Source: Candidatus Hydrogenedentota bacterium (GTDB lineage Bacteria > Hydrogenedentota > Hydrogenedentia > Hydrogenedentales > CAITNO01). From it: a stretch of 61,212 nt of DNA. The notes under the pieces were generated by a model. It made no database searches. It was not told the origin of the DNA and saw only the letters and a program-made list of their open reading frames with translations. The DNA is taken from NCBI GenBank assembly GCA_012730045.1, contig JAAYBR010000032.1, positions 1 to 61,212 of the forward strand. The letters are read 5' to 3'. A program made the translations under genes and the position numbers. Shown piece after piece: positions 47,491 through 56,903 of this stretch. The stretch's first letter is position 1, and each line of letters starts with the position of its first letter.

Positions 47491-50316
47491 CTACGGCTTC
47501 AGCGCCTCCCCGGTGGTCGTGAAGGTCAGCCGGGCGCGGACGGGGCCGTCCTTTTGCGGGTCGGCGGCGAAGGCGCAGACCGTGTCCCCCGCCGCGAGCA
47601 GGGGCAGCACGCCGAGGGGCACGATGTCGGCCTTGAACGCGCCCCGCGCGTCGTACACCTTGCAGTCCGCGAAGTCGTTGTATTCCAGATACTCCCCGGC
47701 CTCGAGCGTGACGGGGAAGACAACGGTCTCGCCGCCCATGAGGAGGAACGGGTTCGCCACCACGCCCGCGCGCAGTTTCACGGCATGCACCGGCCCCAAC
47801 TTCGCCGTTACGGTTTTCCCCTTGGGGAGGTTGGTGACGCCGACACTCATGGAGGCGATGCTGGCGTAGTCCACCCAGATGTGGTACATGGGGTAGAGGA
47901 AGCCCGTGAGCCGGTCGGGGTCGGCGGCCCAGTCGCCCCGGCGGCGGGTGTGGGGCCATTCCCAGGTCGCCAGCCGGTCGGACTCCGGCTCGACGAGGAG
48001 CACCTGCCGCCGCCCCTTGAAGTCCAGGGGGATGTAGTGGTCGGCGATGCCGCCGCCCAGATGCTCCGAGGCCCGGAGCTGCACGTTGAGCACCGCGCCC
48101 TGGCCATCGCCCTCCACCGTAAGCGCCAGCCCCCGGTGGGTCAGGTCGAGGGGCGCGGCAAACTCCGACCGGAAGGCGGCCCACGCGCGGCCCGGCTCGG
48201 CGGAGGCGTTCTTCGCCGTCAGCACCGCCGCGGGTCCGGGGGCGAGGGTGGCTTCCACCCCCTGCTGGGCGGTGGCGGGGGCGAATTCGCCGACGCCCTG
48301 AAAATCCGTCAGTACCAGCGTGTCGGGGGAGGCGGGGTCCCCGGCCGACAGCAGCGCCTCGATGCGGAGCCGCAGGGGCTGCTCGCCGTGGGGGTTGGCC
48401 ACCGTCACCTCCGCGGGCGCACCCGTCACGGTGACGGTGTGGCGGGACCGGTCCAGGGGGAGGAACTTTCCGTCTGCCTTGGGGTCGAGGGTGAACTCCT
48501 TCCCCGGGGCGGCCAGTCGCGCCCGCACGGAAACGGGCACGGTGCCCGCCGCACGCAGGGCCTCGTAGCGTTTGGCGATGCCGGCGAAACGCCCCGCGCC
48601 GCCGGTCTTCAGGGTCTCCGGCGTCACCCCTGCGATGTAGGAGAGGCTGCTGTCCGTGGCGAGGGCCTTGGCGCAGACATACTCGATGTCCTCGGGGAAG
48701 CTGCGCTCCGGCTGCACGCCGCCCCACCCGAACACGCCCCACCACCCGAGATGGACGGGCAGGAAGGACGCCTCCCAGCGCCGGTTGTGGAGGACATGGG
48801 CGTCCACGAAGTCCCGGGCACCCCGTGCGGGGCAGTCCCACGCGCCCATGCGCGAGCGCAGGGGCCACAGGTGGTGGAAAAAGGTGCTCATCTCCATGAC
48901 GGCGGGCCGGTCGAGGCGGCGGGCCAGCTCATGGGTGAACTTCGCGGCGTAATGCCACGCGTGCGGGCCCCCTGCGAGGGTGTCCGCGCCGTCCAGCGCG
49001 TCGAGATAGAGCATGTCGAAACCGCATTCGTTGAACAGGTCCGCCGTGCGCCGCGCGACCTCGGTGAACAGGGTGGAGTCGCCCTTGGGGACGAAGAGGC
49101 CGAAGCACTCCTTGAGGTGGGCGGCCTTTGCCCCGCGCGCGTGCCGCGCGGCCTTGGTGCCCAGCGCGCCGCGCGTGCAGCCCGTGAAGGCGTAAGGCGC
49201 CTCCTTCGACACGCCGGTGTACGTGATCAACTCGTCGCCCACGCGGAGCGTGGCGCTGTTGCGCACCTGGAACCCCGTGACGGCGGATAGGGTTGCCGTG
49301 TCCTCGTTCACCGCCACCTCCGTCGCGTCGGCGCCCAGCCCCTCCGCGAGGGTGAACACGGCGTCGGTGTCGAGCCGGTCATCGGGAACGGGCGTGACCC
49401 AGGGGGTCTCCTTGGCGATGAAAAAGGCGTAGGTGTGGAGTCCGGCGGCGAGGCCCGCCGCGTGGATCGTGTCCACGACGGCCTTGAGGCTGTCCCGCCC
49501 GCGCGGGTACACGTCGCGGTTCACCTCGTAGTCGCCCCAGCGGAACGCGTGGCCGCCGTGCAGGTCGAGCTGCGTCGCGCCGACGCTGTGGGCGGCCTGG
49601 ATCCAGTACGCGACGTTGGCCTCCGTCACGTCCTCCGTGGCGATGAGGTACGAGCCCCGGTTGATCTTCGCCTCCTGCGCCCAGGGGCCGCCCAGGGGGG
49701 AGTGCTCCAGGCCTTCGGCGGACTGGAGCGCCTCTTTCAGCGCGTCGCGGAGCCCGGCCATGGGCGCGGCGACCACGGCGCCTTTGGCCCCCCGGAACCC
49801 GAACCGCTCCGGGGCGGTGAACCCCGTGAGGCCCGGGCAGAGGCCGGGGATTTGCGCGCAGTTCGTCTCCAGGTTCAGCGCGAGCGGGCTGACCGCGAAG
49901 GGTTCGTCGGGCGCGCCGCGCAGGGTGGTGGGGATCTGGGCGAACACCAGCTCGGCCGCGCGCTCGCAGGTGAGGGAGGACACCTCGAATTCAATGCGGC
50001 GGAACGCCGAAGTGACGCAGAAGACGGCGCGGCCTTTGATGTCCGCGAACTCCAGCGTGAGCTGCCCGTTCTCATACGAGGCCGATGTCGCGGGAAACGT
50101 CTCGCCGCCTCGCCGCACGGCGGCGAAGGGGACCCCCGTGTCCGGAACGCCGTAATCCTCCCCGGCGCGCATGTCCATCACCCCCGTGGCGCGCGCGTCC
50201 GCCGAAAGGATCAGGGCAAAGGAGTCCGTTTGCAGATAGATGTCACCCGCCACCCGGGGGGCGTTGCCCGCCGCGGAAAGCGCCAACACCAGCGCGGAAA
50301 GTGCCGACAGCATCAT
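47491..50316 (-). CDS. Large exported TIM-barrel-like protein, putative unclassified glycosidase
   Basis: The protein has 941 residues and no family I can name. A signal peptide (MMLSALSALVLALSAAG) leads into a beta-sandwich domain (about 25-200). A probable (beta/alpha)8 barrel follows with AAHSVGATQLDLHGGH, HAAGLAAGLHTYAFF and FDMLYLDALDGAD, in which Asp439 sits where a barrel strand-4 acid would be expected; later VMEMSTFFHHLW continues the barrel. Inside the barrel a loop of about 60 residues (TGFQVRNSATLRVGDELIT) looks like a small beta insertion. C-terminal beta domains end the protein. Context (GH127 and SSS nearby) supports a role in polysaccharide breakdown, but the reaction is unknown. 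Confidence 0.6.
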   Translation of the reverse strand: MMLSALSALVLALSAAGNAPRVAGDIYLQTDSFALILSADARATGVMDMRAGEDYGVPDTGVPFAAVRRGGETFPATSASYENGQLTLEFADIKGRAVFCVTSAFRRIEFEVSSLTCERAAELVFAQIPTTLRGAPDEPFAVSPLALNLETNCAQIPGLCPGLTGFTAPERFGFRGAKGAVVAAPMAGLRDALKEALQSAEGLEHSPLGGPWAQEAKINRGSYLIATEDVTEANVAYWIQAAHSVGATQLDLHGGHAFRWGDYEVNRDVYPRGRDSLKAVVDTIHAAGLAAGLHTYAFFIAKETPWVTPVPDDRLDTDAVFTLAEGLGADATEVAVNEDTATLSAVTGFQVRNSATLRVGDELITYTGVSKEAPYAFTGCTRGALGTKAARHARGAKAAHLKECFGLFVPKGDSTLFTEVARRTADLFNECGFDMLYLDALDGADTLAGGPHAWHYAAKFTHELARRLDRPAVMEMSTFFHHLWPLRSRMGAWDCPARGARDFVDAHVLHNRRWEASFLPVHLGWWGVFGWGGVQPERSFPEDIEYVCAKALATDSSLSYIAGVTPETLKTGGAGRFAGIAKRYEALRAAGTVPVSVRARLAAPGKEFTLDPKADGKFLPLDRSRHTVTVTGAPAEVTVANPHGEQPLRLRIEALLSAGDPASPDTLVLTDFQGVGEFAPATAQQGVEATLAPGPAAVLTAKNASAEPGRAWAAFRSEFAAPLDLTHRGLALTVEGDGQGAVLNVQLRASEHLGGGIADHYIPLDFKGRRQVLLVEPESDRLATWEWPHTRRRGDWAADPDRLTGFLYPMYHIWVDYASIASMSVGVTNLPKGKTVTAKLGPVHAVKLRAGVVANPFLLMGGETVVFPVTLEAGEYLEYNDFADCKVYDARGAFKADIVPLGVLPLLAAGDTVCAFAADPQKDGPVRARLTFTTTGEALKP

Positions 50317-50440
50317 AGGACCACCCCGTCCCGCGGGAGACGGCGCCCCGGGGGAAGTCCCGGAAAGACCCGCTCCGCCACCCCCCTATCATACATTCCC
50401 GGTGCGCCCCGCGCACACACGAAAACACCGGGCAATCCCC

Positions 50441-50498
50441 GTGCAGGGGCGCCGCTTGCTGCGCCCTGGAGCGGACGCATGGGCCGTCGCTTATCCGG
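50441..50498 (-). repeat. Dispersed GC-rich element, single arm (copy 3)
   Basis: Read on the minus strand this segment (GATAAGCGACGGCCCATG then GCGCAGCAAGCGGCGCCCC) matches the left halves of the elements at 34771-34827 and 45423-45479. The second arm is absent. It lies in the 296-bp divergent region between the TIM-barrel-like gene and the sigma factor. Confidence 0.85.
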
Positions 50499-50572
50499 CG
50501 GTCCGGGTTCGCCGGGCGCGGGTGGACTCTTCCCGCGCCGGGGCCCCACAATAAGGCGGAGCTTCCGGCGCC

Positions 50573-50600
50573 GGAACTTTCCGGGCCGGGCGGTGTTACA
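50573..50600 (+). promoter_or_regulatory. Candidate ECF-sigma promoter upstream of the ECF sigma gene
   Basis: GGAACTT (50573-50579), identical to the classic -35 of RpoE-type sigma factors, is followed after 15 bp by GTTACA (50595-50600). Its location fits autoregulation. If used, the mRNA would start near 50606, which favours the ATG at 50625 (GGAG 7 nt upstream) over the ATG at 50613. Confidence 0.45.
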
Positions 50601-50612
50601 AGGGGCAGGTTG

Positions 50613-51188
50613 ATGGAGCGGCCCATGCAGGACACGGAAGACTGGGCGCTGGCGTTCCGCGCGCGGGACGGCGACACGGACGCGTTCGCGCGGCTGGTGC
50701 GGCGCTATCAGCGGCCGGTGGTCCATTTCTGCGCCCGCATGACCGGCTCCCTCGAGGACGCGGAGGAGGTCGCCCAGGAGGTGTTCCTGGGGCTCCACCG
50801 CAGCCTGCCGACACTTGAACCGAGGGCGCGGCTCTCCACCCTCCTCTTCGGCATCGCCCGGAACCTGTCGCTGAACTGCATCCGCAACGGGAAACGGCGC
50901 GGCCGCGACCGCATGGTGTCGCTGGACGCGGCGCCGGTGGATTATGCGGGCGGCGTGACGCCGGACCGGCACGCCGAGGCGTCGGAGCTGGGCGGCCTGC
51001 TGGAGGCGGCGCTCCTGCGCCTGCCGGAGGACCAGCGGGAGGTGCTGCTGCTGCGCGAATACGAACACATGGACTACGGGGCCATCGCCGAAACGGTCGG
51101 ATGCCCCGTGGGCACGGTGCGGAGCCGCCTCGCCCGCGCGCGGGAAAGCCTGCGCCGGGAACTGGAGGCCTGGGACCACGGATCATGA
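50613..51188 (+). CDS. ECF-type RNA polymerase sigma factor
   Basis: The protein has 191 residues from the ATG at 50613 (AGGGG 8 nt upstream); 187 if the ATG at 50625 is used. Region 2 has FARLVRRYQRPVVHFCARM and DAEEVAQEVFLGLHRSL, and region 4 has LPEDQREVLLLREYEHMDYGAIAE then GCPVGTVRSRLARARESL, the helix-turn-helix for the -35. There is no C-terminal extension. It heads an operon with a putative anti-sigma factor and a Spy-like periplasmic protein. A 499-bp gap with a tandem array separates it from the anti-sigma gene, unusual because such pairs often overlap. Confidence 0.93.
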   Translation: MERPMQDTEDWALAFRARDGDTDAFARLVRRYQRPVVHFCARMTGSLEDAEEVAQEVFLGLHRSLPTLEPRARLSTLLFGIARNLSLNCIRNGKRRGRDRMVSLDAAPVDYAGGVTPDRHAEASELGGLLEAALLRLPEDQREVLLLREYEHMDYGAIAETVGCPVGTVRSRLARARESLRRELEAWDHGS

Positions 51189-51231
51189 ATCACCGGCATG
51201 CGAGCGATTGGCCTGTAGGGTGTGTCAGAGC

Positions 51232-51625
51232 GGAGGCATTCCGACAAGAGATTGCCGCGGCGGCCGGGGCGCCGCCTCGCAATGACGCGCTGCGCGCCGG
51301 CCTTCTTGATGCCGCCGCGTCCCCCCGTCATTGCGAAGGAGCGGAGCGACCGAAGCAATCGCGCCGACGCCGGATCCACCGACCAAGTCCCCGTCATTGC
51401 GAAGGAGCGGAGCGGCTGAAGCAATCGCGCCGACGCCGGATCCACCGACCAAGTCCCCGTCATTGCGAAGGAGCGGAGCGACTGAAGCAATCTCGCCGAC
51501 GCCGGATCCACCGACCAAGTCCCCGTCATTGCGAAGGAGCGGAGCGACTGAAGCAATCGCGCCGACGCCGGATCCACCGACCAAGTCCCCGTCATTGCGA
51601 AGGAGCGGAGCGACTGAAGCAATCT
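51232..51625. repeat. 66-bp tandem array (4.5 copies) of a GTCATTGCGA...GAAGCAATC unit
   Basis: Copies begin at 51326, 51392, 51458, 51524 and 51590, an exact 66-bp period; the fifth is partial and ends near 51625. Each unit joins a 34-bp GTCATTGCGAAGGAGCGGAG...GAAGCAATC element to a constant linker (GGATCCACCGACCAAG). Only a few substitutions separate copies. A diverged family member lies at 51232-51286. Because 66 is a multiple of three, one plus-strand frame stays open through the array into the anti-sigma gene. The rest of the gap 51189-51687 shows nothing else. Confidence 0.95.
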
Positions 51626-51687
51626 CTTGCCCGCCACGGCCTCCGTTCGTGCCTTGTCTTGTCCGGCAACAGGGAGCGAAGCGAATC

Positions 51688-52338
51688 ATGAACAGGGAAC
51701 ACGGGCTGACACAGGAAGACCTGGAGCGGATCGGCGCGATCCTCGACGGCGAGGGCGCGGACCCCGCGGCGGACGCCGCGTGGCTGGCCGCCAACCCCGC
51801 CCGCGCGGCGTATCTGGAACAGATGCGGGCGCTGCGCGGCGCGCTCGCGCGCCTGTCCGCCCCGGAGGTCTCCCCCGGGTTCGCGGAGCGGGTCTGCGGG
51901 CGCATCCCCCCGCTGCGCGGGGAGCATGCCGCGCGCTTCCGCCGGGTCACGGTGACCGTGACCGCGCTGGCGGCCTCGCTCGCGGTGATCGCCGGGGGCG
52001 CGTGGGTCGCCCTGTCCCTGGAGGATCCCGCGCCCGCCCCGGCGGCCCTCCAGTTGGCCGCCCCGCCGACAGGCGAAGACGCGGAACTCCCAACCCCGGA
52101 AACGCTCTGGCCCTTCGAGGACGGCATGGCCGAGGTGCTGGAGGCAAGCGAGACGCTGACGGACGCCGAACTGGTCGCCGCGCTGGCGCTGGAGGAGGAC
52201 GGCGCGGCGGCGGACGCGTGGCTGGACGCCGAGGGAAACGGGGGCGTGTGGGCCCTGTATGAGGAGGCGGAACTGCTGGCTGACGAAAACGCGGAGGCGC
52301 TGGCGCCCCTGCTTCGGAGGGGCGCGCCGCTCGTCTAG
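51688..52338 (+). CDS. Putative membrane anti-sigma factor
   Basis: The protein has 216 residues. The ATG at 51688 follows AGGGAG at 11 nt. The cytoplasmic N-terminus (1 to about 75) has ILDGEGADPAADAAWLAANP and YLEQMRALRGALARL, resembling the helical anti-sigma domain of RskA/zinc-less ASD proteins; the HxxxCxxC zinc motif is absent. One membrane helix follows (about 90-112, VTVTALAASLAVIAGGAWVA). The periplasmic part is very acidic, with repeated Leu/Ala/Glu helices. It would hold the ECF sigma at the membrane until a periplasmic signal arrives. The call rests on topology and position more than on sequence identity. Confidence 0.7.
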   Translation: MNREHGLTQEDLERIGAILDGEGADPAADAAWLAANPARAAYLEQMRALRGALARLSAPEVSPGFAERVCGRIPPLRGEHAARFRRVTVTVTALAASLAVIAGGAWVALSLEDPAPAPAALQLAAPPTGEDAELPTPETLWPFEDGMAEVLEASETLTDAELVAALALEEDGAAADAWLDAEGNGGVWALYEEAELLADENAEALAPLLRRGAPLV

Positions 52339-52377
52339 CGCGGCGCCCCGGCGCAACCGGAAAAGGAGACACCGAAG

Positions 52378-53076
52378 ATGAAGACATTCTGGATGGGCCT
52401 GTGCGCGGCGTGCCTGCTGGCCGCCGGCCTGATGGTGCAGCCGGCCGCCCAGCCGCCGGAAGGCCCCCCGCCCGGCGGACCCGCCGCCGGCCCGCCCCCC
52501 CCGGGAATCGCCCCGCCCGGCCCCGCGCCGCAGAAACGCCCCGGCGCGGCCCGCGAGGCCCGGGGCCGCGAAATGCTGGAACAGGTCATGGTGGCGCGCC
52601 TGTCCGAGGATCTCGGCCTGTCCGACGAACAGAGCGTGCTCATGGTCCGGCGCTTCTCCCAGTTCAGGAAGGAAACCCAGCAGCTCCAGAAGGAGCGCGC
52701 CGAGACGGTCAGGGAACTCCGCCAGACCGCCCTGAAGGGCGACGCGGACCCCGGCGCGGTGGCGCCCCTGCTCGAGCGCGCCCTGCAACTGAACGAGAAA
52801 ATCGCCCTCCAGCGCCAGCGCCTTTTCCACGCCATGGCCGAAGGCATGGACCCCGTCCAGCAGGCGAAACTCCTGCTCTTCCTCGACGAGTTTGAGGGAC
52901 AGATGCGCCAGGTGGTGAAAACCGCCCAGGAACGCCGCGCCCCCGGCCCGCCCGACCGCATGGGCCCCCCGCCCGGCGTACAGCCCGGACCGCCCCCGCC
53001 GCCCGGCGCGCCCCGCCCCCACAAACAGGGTGACCGCACCCCCCCCGGCCCGCCGCCCGCCCCGCCGCAGGAATAA
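52378..53076 (+). CDS. Spy/CpxP-like (LTXXQ-type) periplasmic sensor or chaperone, proline-rich
   Basis: The protein has 232 residues. A signal peptide (MKTFWMGLCAACLLAAGLMV) precedes a Pro/Gly-rich segment (about 25-55). A helical hairpin domain follows (about 60-180): LSEDLGLSDEQSVLMVRRF holds the LTxxQ-like turn, and MDPVQQAKLLLFLDEFEGQM the second one. The C-terminus is again Pro-rich. Such proteins (Spy, CpxP, ZraP, CnrX) bind misfolded proteins or metal in the periplasm and tune an envelope stress system. It lies 39 bp after the anti-sigma gene, so sigma, anti-sigma and sensor form one module comparable in layout to CnrYXH. No His/Cys-rich metal site is seen. Confidence 0.7.
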   Translation: MKTFWMGLCAACLLAAGLMVQPAAQPPEGPPPGGPAAGPPPPGIAPPGPAPQKRPGAAREARGREMLEQVMVARLSEDLGLSDEQSVLMVRRFSQFRKETQQLQKERAETVRELRQTALKGDADPGAVAPLLERALQLNEKIALQRQRLFHAMAEGMDPVQQAKLLLFLDEFEGQMRQVVKTAQERRAPGPPDRMGPPPGVQPGPPPPPGAPRPHKQGDRTPPGPPPAPPQE

Positions 53077-53152
53077 CCCGGCCCGTCCACGCGGCGCGCG
53101 CCGCCGATCATCGGACAAGGCACCGCCATGCCTGGCCCCTTGAGCGCCGAAG

Positions 53153-53326
53153 GCGCGCCACAAAATAGCCCGGGGCGTGAGCCCCGGGAAGGAGGGTGCG
53201 CCCATCCCCCACAGAGCGCTGAAAGCGCGGCACATGCGCGGAGGGTTGTTGTGCCGCCCCTTCAGGGCTCAGAGGGAGGGGTCGCGATTTCCCGGGGCTT
53301 ACGCCCCGGGCTGTTTTGTGGCGCGC
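53153..53326. repeat. Nested long inverted repeats between convergent genes
   Basis: Outer arms 53153-53190 and 53289-53326 are 38-bp inverted repeats with two mismatches, with a GCCCGGGGCGTGAGCCCCGG core that is itself a hairpin. Inner segments near 53214-53234 and 53250-53270 pair imperfectly. The layout matches 21340-21531 although the sequence differs. The 331-bp gap 53077-53407 holds nothing else. Confidence 0.88.
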
Positions 53327-53407
53327 TTTCAGCGCTTTGGTCTTCGCTACCTCATCCGGATCATCGCGCCGCCCGTAAAACCAACCACCGTTTCGCCTGG
53401 CCGCTTC

Positions 53408-54708
<1,301 letters not shown>

Positions 54709-54712
<4 letters not shown>

Positions 54713-56850
54713 GGGGTGCCTTCCTTCCTCGCCGCCCCGGGTTTCATCACGGGGTACAGGGCGATGACAACCATGCCGAGCAGTCCGAAGAGGCCGGCGA
54801 AGGGCCCCACCAGCAGCACGCCGGTGTGCTCCCCGACCCGGTTGCCCCAGACGCTCATGGAGAGCGAGGCGAGCAGGACCGACCCGGCCATGGAGGCCTT
54901 CCAGATGAAGGCGCTGAGGCCGTTGTAGAGGGCCTCGCGCCGCTCGCCGGACCGCCGCTCGTCGCAGTCAATGATGTCGCCCATCATGGGCACGATCATG
55001 ACATAAATGATGGCCTGGCCGACGCCGCAGTAGCCGAAGAGGAGCATGCCCATGAGCTGGCGCGTGGCAAAGTCCGCCCCGGACTTCCCGATGAGGTACA
55101 TGAAGGGCATGCCGGTGGCGATGATGGCCAGGGCGGCGAACATCATCCACTTCATGTGGACGCGCCGCGCCACCAGGGGAATCACGGCGTAGGACGCCAC
55201 GGCCACCAGGACGAACGGCACGAGCAGCTTCGTGATGGTGCCCTCGTCGCCGTCGAGCCCCAGCTCGGCCCAGTAGGGAAGCGCCCGCTGCACGGCCAGG
55301 AACCCGATGGTGAACAGGAAAAACGACGCGGCGTAGATGAGGAAGGGCCTGTTGCGCAGGGCGTCCAGCAGGGCCCGCCCGCAGGGCATCGGGTCCGACG
55401 GCACCGCCTCGGAGTCGTAGCGCTCGCGGACCAGCAGCACGGGGCACAGGAAGGTGAGGAAGGAGACGGCGGCGAAGATCATGGCGACGCGCCGGTAGCC
55501 CGCGGGGGAGAAGGACTCCTCGCGGCGCGTGGCCGACGGCCCGCCGGGGGCGTCGGCCAGCAGGGCGCGCACGCGCGCGAAGGCCAGATCCCCCCGCAGG
55601 GCGCGGGTGAGGGCCACGGTGGGCGCCCCCGACTCGTCCATCAGGATCAGGTTGGCCCGCACGGCCTCGCGGGCCGCCGCGGCGGCGAGAAAGTCGGCCA
55701 GCTCACCCGAGGGCGCGGTGCCGGGGGGCAGCATCAGGCGCAGATGGGCCGCGCTCTTCTCCACCCCCACCGGCCCCTGGACCCCGGGCGCGCCCGCGAG
55801 GGCCGCCGCCAGCGCCTTTTCGTCCATGAGCTCCGCCTGCGATGTCGGGTAGGTGATGGAAAAAAGCCCCCCGTCCACGCCCGCCAGGCTCTCCGCGGCG
55901 AAGGCCGCCGCAACCACCGGCGCCAGGCGCGCCCGGATCGCGTCCAGCTGCGCGGCGTCGGGCCCGGGCGCGTCAAACCGCGCGCCGGACCAGGCCTTGC
56001 GCCGCACGGGGGTCATTTTCCCCCGGAGCGCCTCCGGAAACGCCGCGGCCACGGCATCCTCCTGCGTGTGCTCGCGGATCCGCTCGTAGAGCGGCCCCGC
56101 CACGGACACGGAGACGGCGCCGCTTTCGTCCTTTTCCGAGACCGTCAGGCCCCCCGCCGTGCCCGCCTCCAGCCCCGTCTCGCCCGGGGGCAGCAGGCGT
56201 CCCACGGCGCCGCGGACGTCGGCGACCGGCCCGGCAAAGCGCAGGGCCAGACCGCTCTCCACGCGGCCGGGGTCCAGCGCCGTGATGAGCACGCCGGGCA
56301 GGGCGTTGGCGAAGGCAAGGCCGAGGATCATGCCGACGGCGACCCAGGTGCCGACGGCCACGCGGGCGGCCCCGGACCGGGCGATTTCCGGGCCGAGCGC
56401 GTTGAGCGGCACCACGGCCAGGGAGAAGAGGGTCCAGTGGGCGCAGAGGAAGACGGTTCCGTAGGCGAGGTTGAGGAGCGAGGTGCCCTCCACCGGGGGG
56501 TACCAGAACCCGACGAGGGTGAAGACCATGCCGAGGGCGCCCCAGAAGATGTAGGGGAGCCGGCGTCCGGGGATGGGGAGAATCCGCCATTTCCCCGGGC
56601 GCGTGGGGGTCTTGTCGGACAGGACGCCGACCACGGGGCTGCTGACGGCGTCCCACAGGGTGCCGATGATGAAGATGACCCCCACGAGCGCGACGGGCAC
56701 GTAGATGGTGCGGCCCACGCCGCCGGACGGCGAGTAGAAATAGAGGCCCCACTGGTTGATGACCTCGCTGCACAGCTGCACGCCGACCATGGAGATGCAG
56801 ATGGCCAGGCCCTCGTGCCAGCGGAACTCCCTGCCCTCTTGGTGCGTCAA
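54709..56850 (-). CDS. MFS symporter (GPH/MelB-like) with a 260-residue periplasmic insertion
   Basis: The protein has 713 residues, versus about 450-500 for the family. N-terminal helices 1-5 end near residue 190; the motif GTLWDAVSSPVVGVLSDKT after helix 2 is typical of glycoside-pentoside-hexuronide cation symporters. Residues about 191-451 are a soluble alpha/beta domain (GPVGVEKSAAHLRLMLPPG, ANLILMDESGAPTVAL) inserted between helices 5 and 6, which would face the periplasm. Helices 6-12 follow from YRRVAMIFAAVSFLTF, with MMGDIIDCDERRSGERREAL conserved in the family. The sugar is unknown. It overlaps the UDP-sugar dehydrogenase gene by 4 nt (translational coupling). Confidence 0.8.
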
Positions 56851-56903
56851 ACGAACGACTCCTTCCTGGACGGCGCGGCGATTCCGCGGGGTGCGGGCCG
56901 CCG

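Noticed and set aside
51326-51625. CRISPR-like array
   Set aside because: The repeat period is regular, but the sequences between the repeated elements are identical in each unit, so there are no variable spacers, and no cas genes are nearby.
51331-51687. N-terminal extension of the anti-sigma factor encoded by the 66-bp array
   Set aside because: The frame is open, but the translated repeat is low-complexity and a normal ribosome-binding site and ATG lie at 51688. I keep the short form and note the open frame as an observation only.
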